NCBI GenBank assembly: GCA_947487205.1
Contig: CANKVU010000001.1
Coordinates: forward strand, 310,001-374,000
Source: an uncultured Paracoccaceae bacterium
GTDB taxonomy: Bacteria; Pseudomonadota; Alphaproteobacteria; Rhodobacterales; Rhodobacteraceae
Length of the DNA: 64,000 bases
Direction of reading: 5' to 3'
The translations under genes and the position numbers were made by a program. The stretch's first letter is position 1. Each line of letters begins with the position of its first letter. The notes under the pieces are model-generated. The model searched no databases and was not told the DNA's origin. It saw only the letters and a program-made list of their open reading frames with translations. This document shows positions 33,203 through 42,298 of this stretch, one piece after another.

Positions 33203-36200
33203 TCAATGCGCCGCGGCCCAGTTGGCGCCCTGCCCCGCCTCGGCCAGGAGCGGAACCGACAGGTCCACGACGGGTTGCGACGCGCTCTCCATCACCTCGC
33301 GGGCGCGGTCGATCAGCGCCGCCTCGGCGCCCTGGTCGACCTCGAACAGAAGCTCGTCATGCACCTGCAGCAGCATCCGCGCCGGAAGATCGGCGATCGC
33401 CGCCTCCATCCGGATCATGGCGCGGCGGATCACGTCGGCGGCCGTGCCCTGGATCGGGGCGTTGATCGCCGCGCGGCGTGCGAAGCCGGCGCCGGGGCCC
33501 TTGGCGTCGATATCGGGCGTGTTGATCCGGCGTCCGAACAGCGTCTCCACGTACTTGTGGGTCTTGGCGAAGTCCGTCGTCTCGGACATGTAATCCCGGA
33601 TGCCCGGGAAACGCTCGAAGTAGCGGTCGATGAAGCCCTGCGCGTCCTGCCGCGGAATCCGGAGGTTCCGCGCCAGGCCGAATCCCGAAATGCCGTAGAT
33701 CACCCCGAAATTGATCGCCTTGGCCTGGCGCCGGATTTCCGGCGTCATCTCCTCCATGGGGACGTTGAACATCTCCGACGCGGTAGCCGCGTGAATGTCC
33801 TGCCCGTCCCGGAAGGCGGCCTTCAACTCGTCGATCCCGGCGATATGGGCCAGGATCCGCAATTCGATCTGGCTGTAATCGAGACTGACGAGGGTGCGGC
33901 CCTCCGGCGCGACGAAGGCCTCGCGGATGCGGCGCCCCTCCTCGGTGCGGATCGGGATGTTCTGCAGGTTGGGATCGGTCGACGCCAGCCGACCGGTATT
34001 CGCGCCGGCGATGGAATAGGAGGTGTGGACCCGGCCCGTCTCCGGGTCGATATGGTCCTGCAGCGCGTCGGTATAGGTCGATTTCAGCTTCGAGACCTGG
34101 CGCCAGTCGAGTACGCGGCGCGGCAATTCGTGCTCGGTCGCCAGATCCTCCAGCACGTCGGCGCCGGTCCCGTAGGCGCCCGTCTTGCCCTTCTTGCCGC
34201 CCGGCAGGCCCAGCCTGTCGAACAGGATCTCGCCCAGCTGCTTGGGCGATCCGACGTTGAAATCCTGGCCCGCGAGCGCCCGGATCTCGTCCTCGAGCCC
34301 CGCCATCTTCTGGGCGAAGGCACCGGACATGCGGCTCAGCACCTCCCGGTCGACCTGCACGCCCGCGCGTTCCATGCGGGCCAGAACCGGGATCAGGGGC
34401 CGTTCCAGCGTCTCGTAGACGGTGGTGACCTTCTTGCGATGAAGCTGGGGCTTGAACGCCTCCCACAGGCGGAAGGTGATGTCGGCGTCCTCGGCGGCGT
34501 AGCGCACGGCCTTCTCGACGGCGACCTTGTCGAAGGTGACCTGCGCCTTGCCCGACCCGATCAGCTCCTTGATCGGGATCGGCAGGTGGCCGAGATAGCG
34601 TTCCGACAGGGCGTCCATCCCGTGCGGATGCAGCCCCGCATGGAGCGCGTAGCTGAGCAGCATCGTGTCGTCGAGGGGTGCGAGGTCGATGCCGATGCGC
34701 GCCAGCACCTTCACGTCGTACTTGGCGTTCTGCAGGATCTTGAGGACCGAAGGGTCTTCGAGCAGCGGCTTCAGCATCTCCAGGGCGCGGTCCATGGGCA
34801 CCTGCCCCTCGGCGAGCGCGTCGGTGGCGAAGAGGTCGGCCTCGGCGCTCGCCTTGTGGCCGAGCGGGATGTAGCACGCCTCGCCCGGCCCCAGGGCGAG
34901 GGAGACGCCGACGAGGAGCGCCTGCATCTCGTTCAGCGCCGTCGTCTCGGTATCGACGGCGACATGGCCCTGATCGGTCGCCCGCGCGATCCAGTCGGCG
35001 AGCGTCGCCTCGTCCCTGACCCAGACATACTCCTCGGGGAAGGGCGGCTGTTCGGGGGCGGCCTCGTCCTCCGCTCCGGGCGCGGTCTCGGTCAGGACCG
35101 GCGTCTCCATGCCCAGATCCTCGGAGACGCGCCGCAGGATGCTGCGGAACTCCATCTCCCGCAGGAAGGCGGTCAACGTCGCGGGGTCGGGCGCGACCAC
35201 TGCCAGGTCGTCGAGCGCCACGTCGAGCGGCATGTCGCAATCGAGCGTGACGAGCTGCTTGGACAGGCGCACCTCCGCCTCGGCGGCGGCGACCTTGGGG
35301 GCGATGGTGCGGACGACCTTCAGCTTGTCGCGCGCCTCCAGCAGGGCGGCCGCGGCGGCGTTCCCGGCGCGCGCCAGCGTCTCCACGTCCTTCGGGGACA
35401 GCTCGCCCGCGGCCTGGGGGTCCTCCACGCGGACGAGGTCGCCCGCATCGGCCTTGGAGCCGAGCTTCACCTTGCGCCCGAGGCGCGTCTCGGCCTCCTC
35501 GAGATAGGCCTCGACCTCCTCGGCCAGTCGCGCGAGGGCCGCCTCGCGCGGTCCCTCGTCGAACAGCGTCTCCACCGGGCCGACATGGCGCAGCAGCAGC
35601 GCGGCTGTCGGCACGCCCACGCCCTTCACACCCGGAACGTTGTCGACCGAATCGCCGGCGATGGCCTGCAGGTCGATCATCAGATCGGGGCCGATGCCGT
35701 ACCGCTCCTCGACTCCCACCGCGTCGATCAGCTCGTCCGGCTTCGACTGGATGCCCGGCTTCAGCATGTCGATGCCGGGGCCCACCAGTTGCATCAGGTC
35801 CTTGTCGGCCGAGATGATCGTGACCCGCCCCCCCGCCGCGACGGCTCGGCGGGCCAGCGTGGCGATGATGTCGTCGGCCTCGAACCCCTCCTGCTCCAGG
35901 CAGGCGAGGTTGAAGGCGCGGGTGGCCTCGCGCGTCAGAGGGATCTGCGGCCGCAGCGGCTCCGGCATCTCGTCCCGGTTGGCCTTGTAGAGGTCGTAGA
36001 GGTCGTTGCGGAAGGTGTGCGATCCCTTGTCGAAGACCACCGCCGCATGGGTGGGCGCGTCCGTCCCCCGGTTCGACTGGATCATCTTCCACAGCATGTT
36101 GCAGAAGCCCGACACCGCGCCCACCGGCAGGCCGTCCGATTGCCGCGTGAGCGGCGGCAGCGCGTGGAAGGCGCGGAAGATGAAGGCCGACCCGTCGACC

Positions 36201-36232
36201 AGATGCAGGTGATCGCCTTTGCCGAAGCTCAT
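33203..36232 (-). CDS. polA: DNA polymerase I
   Basis: 1009 residues, longer than E. coli Pol I (928). Three domains are visible: 5'-3' exonuclease (about 1-290: HLVDGSAFIFRAFHAL, VTIISADKDLMQLV, GVKGVGVPTAALLL), 3'-5' proofreading exonuclease (about 395-590: VAVDTETTAL, QNAKYDVKVL, YAAEDADITFRLWE, all metal ligands present), and polymerase (about 600-1009: motif A LVSLDYSQIELR, motif B RRQAKAINFGVIYG, motif C LLQVHDELLFEV). It removes primers and fills gaps in replication and repair. Extra length sits mainly in a Pro/Glu-rich linker near residues 375-400 (APGAEDEAAPEQPPFPEE). Confidence 0.96.
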   Translation of the reverse strand: MSFGKGDHLHLVDGSAFIFRAFHALPPLTRQSDGLPVGAVSGFCNMLWKMIQSNRGTDAPTHAAVVFDKGSHTFRNDLYDLYKANRDEMPEPLRPQIPLTREATRAFNLACLEQEGFEADDIIATLARRAVAAGGRVTIISADKDLMQLVGPGIDMLKPGIQSKPDELIDAVGVEERYGIGPDLMIDLQAIAGDSVDNVPGVKGVGVPTAALLLRHVGPVETLFDEGPREAALARLAEEVEAYLEEAETRLGRKVKLGSKADAGDLVRVEDPQAAGELSPKDVETLARAGNAAAAALLEARDKLKVVRTIAPKVAAAEAEVRLSKQLVTLDCDMPLDVALDDLAVVAPDPATLTAFLREMEFRSILRRVSEDLGMETPVLTETAPGAEDEAAPEQPPFPEEYVWVRDEATLADWIARATDQGHVAVDTETTALNEMQALLVGVSLALGPGEACYIPLGHKASAEADLFATDALAEGQVPMDRALEMLKPLLEDPSVLKILQNAKYDVKVLARIGIDLAPLDDTMLLSYALHAGLHPHGMDALSERYLGHLPIPIKELIGSGKAQVTFDKVAVEKAVRYAAEDADITFRLWEAFKPQLHRKKVTTVYETLERPLIPVLARMERAGVQVDREVLSRMSGAFAQKMAGLEDEIRALAGQDFNVGSPKQLGEILFDRLGLPGGKKGKTGAYGTGADVLEDLATEHELPRRVLDWRQVSKLKSTYTDALQDHIDPETGRVHTSYSIAGANTGRLASTDPNLQNIPIRTEEGRRIREAFVAPEGRTLVSLDYSQIELRILAHIAGIDELKAAFRDGQDIHAATASEMFNVPMEEMTPEIRRQAKAINFGVIYGISGFGLARNLRIPRQDAQGFIDRYFERFPGIRDYMSETTDFAKTHKYVETLFGRRINTPDIDAKGPGAGFARRAAINAPIQGTAADVIRRAMIRMEAAIADLPARMLLQVHDELLFEVDQGAEAALIDRAREVMESASQPVVDLSVPLLAEAGQGANWAAAH

Positions 36233-36290
36233 GGAGAGGCCCTCTCGAAACTGGCCCGCTTGTGGCAGATCGGGGGGCGGGCTGCCACCC

Positions 36291-36998
36291 TCAGGAACAG
36301 ACCCGCTGGCGCAGGCGGCGCTCCCGGCGCGGCGGGTCGTCCGGGGTCGGCCGCGCCCGCCCCGTCTCGGCGCCGAGCCGCAGGTAGAGGGGCACGTCGG
36401 CGACCGTGTTGCCGAATTCCATGCCGAGTTCGGGACGGGCGTCGAGCGCGGGATCGCGGGGCCCGGGAGGCAGCGGCAGGCGGTAGGGGATCTCGGGCGC
36501 GATGCCGGCGCGGCGCGGCGGATCGCCCACCCGGGCCGTGGCGGTACCGCCCGGCCCGTAATACTGGCAGAGGGCGAGCGGCCGCGCGGTCACGCCGGCC
36601 ATCTCGTCGAGGCCGCGCAGGTCCACGAGGTAGCCGGTGCGGCGGTTCAGACCCGCGACCTCGAAGTTCAGCACCTCGGGGTGGTCGTAATAGCGGGTGG
36701 CGCCGCCGAACAGCGCCTCTTCTCCCTGCCAGTCGTGCCCCAGGGCGGCGTGGAGCGTGTAGGCGCCGGGCGGCATCAGCAGGCGGAAGAACCGCCCGCC
36801 CTCCACATAGGCGGTGACCGCGATCTCGTCCGTCGCCGCGTCGCGGAGGACGAGATAGGCCGACTGGCCCGTGGTGGTCCTGACCTGCAGGGGGAAGGTC
36901 AGCGGCAATCCGGTCTCGTTGCGGATCAGGCCGTGATCGGGCGGCGCGCCGAGGCAGGCGGTCGCCGTCACGAGCCAGAGCAGGGCGGCGCGGATCAA
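36291..36998 (-). CDS. Hypothetical exported protein
   Basis: 235 residues, unrecognised. With a TTG start at 36998 (overlapping the TGA of the upstream zinc-finger gene as TTGA) the protein opens with [16 protein letters not shown], a clean signal peptide and possible lipobox. An ATG 17 codons upstream would add the basic run RGRRRR and a 55-bp overlap, and is less convincing. The mature part is beta-rich ([57 protein letters not shown]), suggesting a small periplasmic sandwich domain. It is followed by polA. Confidence 0.7.
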   Translation of the reverse strand: MIRAALLWLVTATACLGAPPDHGLIRNETGLPLTFPLQVRTTTGQSAYLVLRDAATDEIAVTAYVEGGRFFRLLMPPGAYTLHAALGHDWQGEEALFGGATRYYDHPEVLNFEVAGLNRRTGYLVDLRGLDEMAGVTARPLALCQYYGPGGTATARVGDPPRRAGIAPEIPYRLPLPPGPRDPALDARPELGMEFGNTVADVPLYLRLGAETGRARPTPDDPPRRERRLRQRVCS

Positions 36999-37210
36999 TG
37001 GCCGCCGGCGCCGTCCTCGAGGACGAAACGCCTGTCGCAATAGCCGCATTCGACCCAGCCCCGCTCATCTGGGATCTGGAGCCAGACGCGCGGATGCGTC
37101 ATCTCGCCGTCGCAGGAGACGCGGTGGGTGGTCACGTATACCGTCTCGGGCTCGTCATAGATGCCGGTGGGCGTCTTTGGGCCCTGGTTGTCGACGGGCT
37201 TTTCGGACAT
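36995..37210 (-). CDS. zf-CHCC zinc-finger protein
   Basis: 71 residues. The zf-CHCC domain occupies most of the chain: the ligands are Cys33 in RVSCDGE, His39 in MTHPRVWL, and the pair in [10 protein letters not shown]. This small family resembles the NDUFS6/NUMM accessory subunit of complex I, and in alphaproteobacteria may have a role in complex I iron-sulphur maturation; that role is established for the mitochondrial relatives and inferred here. Start follows ACACCGTCC with no strong ribosome site; its stop overlaps the TTG start of the next gene. Confidence 0.88.
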   Translation of the reverse strand: MSEKPVDNQGPKTPTGIYDEPETVYVTTHRVSCDGEMTHPRVWLQIPDERGWVECGYCDRRFVLEDGAGGH

Positions 37211-37310
37211 GGACGGTGTTCCTCGCTGGCTTGCCGCGCCGCGCGGGCCGGCCTAGGTCGGGCCCATGATAATCACCGTGCCGCCCGCGGCAAGGGCAGG
37301 AGGACGACCC

Positions 37311-38258
37311 ATGGGCGGCAACGCCATCGAGATCGCGGGGCTGACCAAGACCTATGCCCCCCAAAAGGGCGAGCGGGTGCCCAAGACCGCGTTGAACGGC
37401 ATCGACCTGACGATCCCGCAGGGGTCGATCTTCGGCCTGCTGGGGCCGAACGGGGCGGGCAAGTCGACGCTCATCAACATCCTGGCCGGGCTCGTGACCA
37501 AGACCGCCGGATCGGTGAAGATCTGGGGCTTCGACCAGGACGTGAACCCGCGCCAGTCGCGCGCCGCCATCGGCGTCATGCCGCAGGAACTGAACCTCGA
37601 CCCGTTCTTCACGCCCCGCGGCAGCCTCGACGTGCAGGCGGGGCTCTACGGCGTACCGAAATCGCAGCGCCGTACCGACGAGATCCTCGACCTGATCGGG
37701 CTCGCCGACAAGGGCGACGCCTATGCCCGGGCCCTGTCCGGGGGGATGCGGCGGCGGCTCCTGCTGGGCAAGGCGCTGGTCCACGATCCGCAGATCCTGG
37801 TCCTCGACGAGCCGACGGCCGGCGTCGACATCGAGTTGCGGCAGATGCTGTGGCAGAACGTCCGCAAGCTGAACGAGGCCGGCAAGACCATCATCCTGAC
37901 CACGCACTACCTCGAGGAGGCGGAGGAGATGTGCGACGAGATCGCCATCATCCACCAGGGCGAGATGCTGGTCCGGGACACGACGCAGAGATTGATCAGC
38001 CGCATCGACACCAAGACGCTGGTGATCGAGCCCGCGGGGCCGGCACCGGCCCATATCGCCCTGCCCCCGGACGTGGACATCGACCGCCGCGGCGACGGGC
38101 GGCTGGCCTTCAACTATGCCAAGACGAAGACGAAGCCGGGCGACATCCTCGTGGCGCTGCGCGACGCGGGCGTCGAGATCGCGGACGTGTCGATCGAGGA
38201 GCCGCATCTCGAAGACGTGTTCCTCGACCTGACGCGATCGCGGCCCGACGCGGCCTGA
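37311..38258 (+). CDS. ABC transporter ATP-binding protein, ABC-2 exporter type (YadG-like)
   Basis: 315 residues: one ATPase domain (about 1-235) and a C-terminal extension typical of ABC-2 drug/polysaccharide exporter ATPases. Walker A LLGPNGAGKSTLINIL, signature LSGGMRRRLLLGKAL, Walker B ILVLDEPTAGVD and TTHYLEEAEEMCDEIA are intact. No ABC-2 permease gene is adjacent, so the partner must be encoded elsewhere. Start at MGGNAIEIAG behind GGCAGGAGGACGACCC; an in-frame ATG 15 codons earlier lacks such a site. The next gene, 56 bp on, is a SpoIIAA-like protein. Confidence 0.9.
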   Translation: MGGNAIEIAGLTKTYAPQKGERVPKTALNGIDLTIPQGSIFGLLGPNGAGKSTLINILAGLVTKTAGSVKIWGFDQDVNPRQSRAAIGVMPQELNLDPFFTPRGSLDVQAGLYGVPKSQRRTDEILDLIGLADKGDAYARALSGGMRRRLLLGKALVHDPQILVLDEPTAGVDIELRQMLWQNVRKLNEAGKTIILTTHYLEEAEEMCDEIAIIHQGEMLVRDTTQRLISRIDTKTLVIEPAGPAPAHIALPPDVDIDRRGDGRLAFNYAKTKTKPGDILVALRDAGVEIADVSIEEPHLEDVFLDLTRSRPDAA

Positions 38259-38314
38259 GCGGGGAACCGACCCGGTCCGAACGACCTGTCGATTCGACGA
38301 GAGAGGAGATCAGC

Positions 38315-38713
38315 ATGTTCGTCCGCCCCAGCATCCGAGAAGTCCCGAACGACACGAAGGGCGTCTATGCCTTCCACATCATGGGCGAGGTCGGCGCCGA
38401 CGACATGTCGGCCATGGGCGCCTACATGAACGAACGCTTTGATCAGCACGATTCCGTCTCGATGCTGCTGATCTTCGACCGCTACGAGGGGTCCGAACGC
38501 GGCGCGGGCCTCGACTGGGAGGTGATCAAGTCCCAGCTTCGCTCGCTCTCGAAGGTCGACAAATACGCCGTCGTCGGCGCGCCGGACCGCGCCGCCAAGA
38601 TGGTCGAGACCTTCGGCAGCGTGATCCCGGTCGAGGCGCGGGCCTTCGACACCGCGGCCGAAGGCTGGTCCTTCGTCGGCGCCCGTGCCGAGGACGCCGA
38701 CCTGCACAACTAG
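38315..38713 (+). CDS. SpoIIAA-like (STAS-fold) protein
   Basis: 132 residues. YAFHIMGEVGADDMSAM, SMLLIFDRYEG and KYAVVGAPDRAAKMVETFGSVIP match the SpoIIAA-like family (DUF3478), a CRAL-TRIO/STAS-related fold that binds hydrophobic ligands or partners. No Ser phosphorylation site of the true anti-anti-sigma type (DSS/SSG) is evident, so a partner-switching role is unlikely. The ATG follows GAGAGGAGATCAGC. It may be co-transcribed with the ABC ATPase. Its stop shares a CTAG with the convergent HIT gene. Confidence 0.82.
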   Translation: MFVRPSIREVPNDTKGVYAFHIMGEVGADDMSAMGAYMNERFDQHDSVSMLLIFDRYEGSERGAGLDWEVIKSQLRSLSKVDKYAVVGAPDRAAKMVETFGSVIPVEARAFDTAAEGWSFVGARAEDADLHN

Positions 38714-39090
38714 TCGGCCTGCACCATCCGTCCCAGCGGGCGCCCGCCCAGGATGTGCAGGTGGTAATGCGGCACCTCCTGCACCCCGTGATCGCCCGCG
38801 TTCGAGATGACGCGATAGCCCTCGCCGCCCTCGCCGGGCGACAGCCCCATCTCCGCGATCACCCGCGCGGTGAGGCGGGCGAGGTCCACGATCTCGGCCT
38901 CGTCGGCCTCGGCCGCGAAATGATCGTGACTGACATAGCGGCCCTTGGGGATGACCAGGACATGGACCGGCGCCTTCGGCCCGATATCGTTGAAGGCGAG
39001 GCTGTGCTCGGTCTCGGCCACGGTGTCGTTCGGGATCTCGCCGCGGAGGATCTTGGCGAAGATGTTCTGGTCGTCGTAGTGAAAGGGCAT
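38710..39090 (-). CDS. HIT family protein (purine nucleotide hydrolase/HinT-like)
   Basis: 126 residues, full length for HinT. The histidine triad HYHLHILGG near residue 110 is intact (H-x-H-x-H). N-terminal NIFAKILRGEIP and the central VLVIPKGRYVS are standard. These enzymes hydrolyse nucleoside phosphoramidates and aminoacyl adenylates, with unknown physiological role. The stop overlaps the stop of the convergent SpoIIAA-like gene in CTAG. Confidence 0.93.
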   Translation of the reverse strand: MPFHYDDQNIFAKILRGEIPNDTVAETEHSLAFNDIGPKAPVHVLVIPKGRYVSHDHFAAEADEAEIVDLARLTARVIAEMGLSPGEGGEGYRVISNAGDHGVQEVPHYHLHILGGRPLGRMVQAD

Positions 39091-39247
39091 GTGCGTCCTC
39101 CTCGGGTTCCCGTGCGCAGCTCCAGATAGGGCGGGACCGGGGGGAAACCCATGCCTCCACGGGGTCCGGCCGGCACTCCGGCTCCGGGCGGGGCCCGTCC
39201 CCGCGCCCCGGCCTTGCCCCGGACCGGCGCCGCCCCACCTGCCGGGC

Positions 39248-40237
39248 ATGCGCCCCGGACCGCTCAACACCATCGCCGATATCGCAGGGCTCCGCGTGGG
39301 CCACGCGGCGGATGCCCGCGCCCGGAGCGGCGTGACCGTCCTGACGGGGGATGCGGGGCTGACCGCCGGCGTCCATGTCATGGGCGGCGCGCCCGGCACG
39401 CGCGAGACGGACCTCCTGCAGCCCGACCGCCTGGTCGACCGGATCGACGCGCTGGTCCTGTCGGGGGGGTCGGCGTTCGGCCTGGCCGCGGCGGACGGGG
39501 TCATGACCGCGCTGGCCGCGGCCGGGCGGGGATTCGAGGTCGCGGGACGCCGGGTTCCGATCGTCCCCGCGGCGATCCTGTTCGACCTGGCCGGCGGCGG
39601 CGATCCCGATGCCCGGCCCGATTACGCCGCGCTGGGCCGCGCGGCCTTTGCCGCCGCGTCGGCGAGCATTGCGCTCGGCACGGTCGGCGCCGGGACGGGC
39701 GCGATCGCGGGCGAGTTGAAGGGCGGGGTCGGATCGGCCTCGGCGATCCTGCCGGGGGGCGTCACCGTCGGCGCGCTCGTGGCCGCCAACCCCGTGGGCG
39801 GAACCTGCTGCCCGGAAACCGGGCGGTTCTGGGCGGCCCCGTTCGAGGAGGCAAACGAATTCGGTGGCCTGGGCGTTCCCGCGCGCGCCGTGGCCCGGAC
39901 CAAGACTGCCCTGCCCGGCGGCGCGACCACCATCGCCATCGTCGCGACCGACGCGACACTGACCAAGCCGGAGGCCACGCGCCTCGCCACGATGGCCCAT
40001 GACGGCATGGCCCGCGCCATCCTGCCCGCCCATACCCCCTTCGACGGCGATCTCGTCTTCGCCGTCTCGACCGGGGCGGGCGCCCCCGCGGACCCCGCCG
40101 CGCTGGCCGGGATCGGCCACGCCGCCGCCGCCTGCCTGTCGCGCGCCATCGCCCGCGCGGTGTGGCTCGCCAGCCCCGCGCCCGGCGATCCCGCCCCGGC
40201 ATGGGTCGCGCGCTTCGGTCAGGCGCGCCAGAACTGA
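39248..40237 (+). CDS. P1 family peptidase (DmpA/beta-peptidyl aminopeptidase)
   Basis: 329 residues, normal for this self-processing Ntn-hydrolase family. Motifs: NTIADIAGLRVGHA, LVLSGGSAFGLAAADGVM, AGELKGGVGSASAIL, and the presumed cleavage/nucleophile region GGATTIAIVATDATLTKP followed by MAHDGMARAI and HTPFDGDLVFAVSTG. Members cleave between Gly and Thr/Ser to free the nucleophile; here a Thr of GGATT is likely, though family members often have Asn before it. Probable aminopeptidase on short or beta-amino peptides. Its 3' end overlaps trkH by 19 bp (convergent). Confidence 0.88.
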   Translation: MRPGPLNTIADIAGLRVGHAADARARSGVTVLTGDAGLTAGVHVMGGAPGTRETDLLQPDRLVDRIDALVLSGGSAFGLAAADGVMTALAAAGRGFEVAGRRVPIVPAAILFDLAGGGDPDARPDYAALGRAAFAAASASIALGTVGAGTGAIAGELKGGVGSASAILPGGVTVGALVAANPVGGTCCPETGRFWAAPFEEANEFGGLGVPARAVARTKTALPGGATTIAIVATDATLTKPEATRLATMAHDGMARAILPAHTPFDGDLVFAVSTGAGAPADPAALAGIGHAAAACLSRAIARAVWLASPAPGDPAPAWVARFGQARQN

Positions 40238-41667
40238 AAGGTGAAGAGCACGTAGACGGCCATCAATTCCAGCCGCCCGGCCAGCATCCCGAAGATCAGG
40301 AGCCATTTCGCGCTGTCGTTCAGCGGCCCGAAATAGCCCGACGGCCCGATCACCGGGCCCAGGCCGGGGCCGATATTGGCGATCGCCGTCGCCGCCCCCG
40401 ACAGCGCCGTCACGAAATCGAGCCCCGTCAGGCCGAGGCCGACGGCCAGCACGCCCAGCGACACGACGAAGAGGACGAAGAATGCCATGACCGACGACAG
40501 CACGTCGTCGGAGACGCGCCGATCCTCGAATCGCGGCGCGAACATGCCGTGGGGCGCGTGGATGCGCCGGACCTGCGCCCAGATCGCCGAGAGGAGGATC
40601 TGGTAGCGGAAGATCTTCACCGAGCAGCAGGTGGAGCCGGCGCAGCCGCCGATCAGGCCGACGAAGAAGAACACCACCATCGCGAAGGCGCCCCACGCCT
40701 GGTAGTCGACGCTGGCATAGCCCGTCCCGGAGATGATCGAGGTGATGTTGAACACCGCCTCGCGGAAGCTCGGCTCGAGCGCGGCGCCGTCATAGGTCAT
40801 CTGGAACAGGGCCATCACCAGCGTGGTGACCGCGATGACCCCCATATAGGCGCGGACCTGGGCATCGCGCAGGATCGGCTGCGCGGTGCCCGCGACCAAC
40901 TGGATATAGCGCACGAACGGCAGGCTCGCGAGGATCATGAAGACGCTCGCGACGTATTCCGGGGCGCCCTGGAACGCCCCGAACGACCGGTCCGTGGTGG
41001 AGAAGCCGCCGGTGGAGATCGTCGTCAGGGCATGGTTGATGGCCTCGAAGCTCGACAGGCCGAGCGACAGGTAGCTCAGGAAGCAGCCCATCGTCAGCAC
41101 GACGTAGATCCAGCTGATCTGGCTCGCGATCTCGGCGGCACGGGGCAGGATCTTGCCCATCGTGTCGAACGCCTCGGAGCGGAAGATCTGCATCCCGCCC
41201 ACGCGCAGTTCGGGCATGAAGACCATGGCGACGATGATGATCCCGATGCCGCCGAACCATTGCAGCATCGACCGCCACAACAGGATGCCGTGCGGCATCT
41301 CGTCGAGGCCGGAAAAGACGGTGGACCCCGTGGTGGTGAACCCCGACATCGCCTCGAAGAAGGCATCGGTGGCGTTGGCGCTGATCGGCGCGAAAAGGAA
41401 CGGGATCGCCCCGAAGAGGGGCAGCATCACCCAGACCGCGGTGGTCAGCAGGAAGATCTGCTGCAGCGTCAGGCGGCCCGTGCTGGCATTGGCGCAGGCC
41501 AGGGCCAGGACGCTGCCTGTCAGCATCGTCACCGCGCCGGCGTTCAGGAAGATCGGCCAATGGCCGTTGCGATAGACCAGATCGATCGCCATCGGCACCA
41601 GCATCGTCGCCCCCAGACACGCGACGAGCAGGCCGATGACGTGTCCGACGGGGCGCAGATCGATCAT
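40219..41667 (-). CDS. trkH: TrkH family potassium uptake protein
   Basis: 482 residues with about ten hydrophobic segments. The four pore-loop repeats with filter glycines are visible: FFEAMSGFTTTGSTV, INHALTTISTGGFST, ITSIISGTGYASVDY and ALSGAATAIANIGPGLG. It is the K+-translocating subunit of the Trk system in the inner membrane; a TrkA NAD-binding subunit would be needed and is not in the window. Start at MIDLRPVGH, the usual beginning; the C-terminus is FTFQFWRA, typical of TrkH. Confidence 0.93.
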   Translation of the reverse strand: MIDLRPVGHVIGLLVACLGATMLVPMAIDLVYRNGHWPIFLNAGAVTMLTGSVLALACANASTGRLTLQQIFLLTTAVWVMLPLFGAIPFLFAPISANATDAFFEAMSGFTTTGSTVFSGLDEMPHGILLWRSMLQWFGGIGIIIVAMVFMPELRVGGMQIFRSEAFDTMGKILPRAAEIASQISWIYVVLTMGCFLSYLSLGLSSFEAINHALTTISTGGFSTTDRSFGAFQGAPEYVASVFMILASLPFVRYIQLVAGTAQPILRDAQVRAYMGVIAVTTLVMALFQMTYDGAALEPSFREAVFNITSIISGTGYASVDYQAWGAFAMVVFFFVGLIGGCAGSTCCSVKIFRYQILLSAIWAQVRRIHAPHGMFAPRFEDRRVSDDVLSSVMAFFVLFVVSLGVLAVGLGLTGLDFVTALSGAATAIANIGPGLGPVIGPSGYFGPLNDSAKWLLIFGMLAGRLELMAVYVLFTFQFWRA

Positions 41668-41698
41668 GCCGCCGGCTTGGCCGGCGCCGCCGATCCTG

Positions 41699-42295
41699 TC
41701 AAGCGGCCCGGGCGTCGGGCGCCAGGGCGTAGGCGCGGCGCACGGCATCCCCGACGCTGGTCTTCGGATAATCGGCCGGGTCGGAATGCAGCGGCAGGCG
41801 AAAGATCCGGATCCCCTCCTCGATGCGCTCGGTGGACCCGAGCTTGCGCAGGATGTGGATCATGCCCTCGTTGCGGACATGGACGAGGGCGTCGAACTGG
41901 CGCACCCCGCGACCGACGGCCACATGCATGAGCCGCCCGAGCAGAACGACGCCGAGGCCCCGGCCCTGGAACCGGTCGATCACGGTGAGCGCCATCTCGG
42001 CCCGCTCGCACGCGCCCCGCGCGCGGAAGAAATGCGCGATGCCGGCCGGGATTTCCTGGCCGCGAACCTCCACCAGCGCGCCGATCGCCTCGTGATGCGG
42101 CCGGTCGACGGTGGTGTAGCGCGCCACCTCCGCGTCGCTCAGCCGCTCCACGTAGTGCAGGAACCGGAACACCCGGCTCTGGGGCGAAAGCTCGGCGAAA
42201 CCGCGCAGGAGCGCCGGGCCATCCTCCGCGCGCACGTCCCTGATCACGGCCCGGCTGCCGTCCTTCAGGGTCAGGCTGATCGTTCGCCGGTCCAC
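41699..42295 (-). CDS. GNAT family N-acetyltransferase
   Basis: 198 residues. The acetyl-CoA site is ALTVIDRFQGRGLGVVLLG (Q-x-x-G-x-G motif), preceded by FLHYVERLSDAEVARYT and followed by VRNEGMIHILRKLG; the overall order resembles the acetyltransferase domain of Pat-type protein acetyltransferases. Without a cNMP or acyl-CoA synthetase domain the substrate is open. It starts with GTG three bases past the folE2 stop, so it is probably co-transcribed with folE2. Confidence 0.85.
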   Translation of the reverse strand: MDRRTISLTLKDGSRAVIRDVRAEDGPALLRGFAELSPQSRVFRFLHYVERLSDAEVARYTTVDRPHHEAIGALVEVRGQEIPAGIAHFFRARGACERAEMALTVIDRFQGRGLGVVLLGRLMHVAVGRGVRQFDALVHVRNEGMIHILRKLGSTERIEEGIRIFRLPLHSDPADYPKTSVGDAVRRAYALAPDARAA

Positions 42296-42298
42296 GCC

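Noticed and set aside
38315-38713. SpoIIAA-like protein as the STAS antagonist (RbaV) for the RbaY-like phosphatase
   Set aside because: It belongs to the DUF3478/CRAL-TRIO-like group and lacks the conserved phospho-Ser region of anti-anti-sigma factors, and it is 27 kb away.
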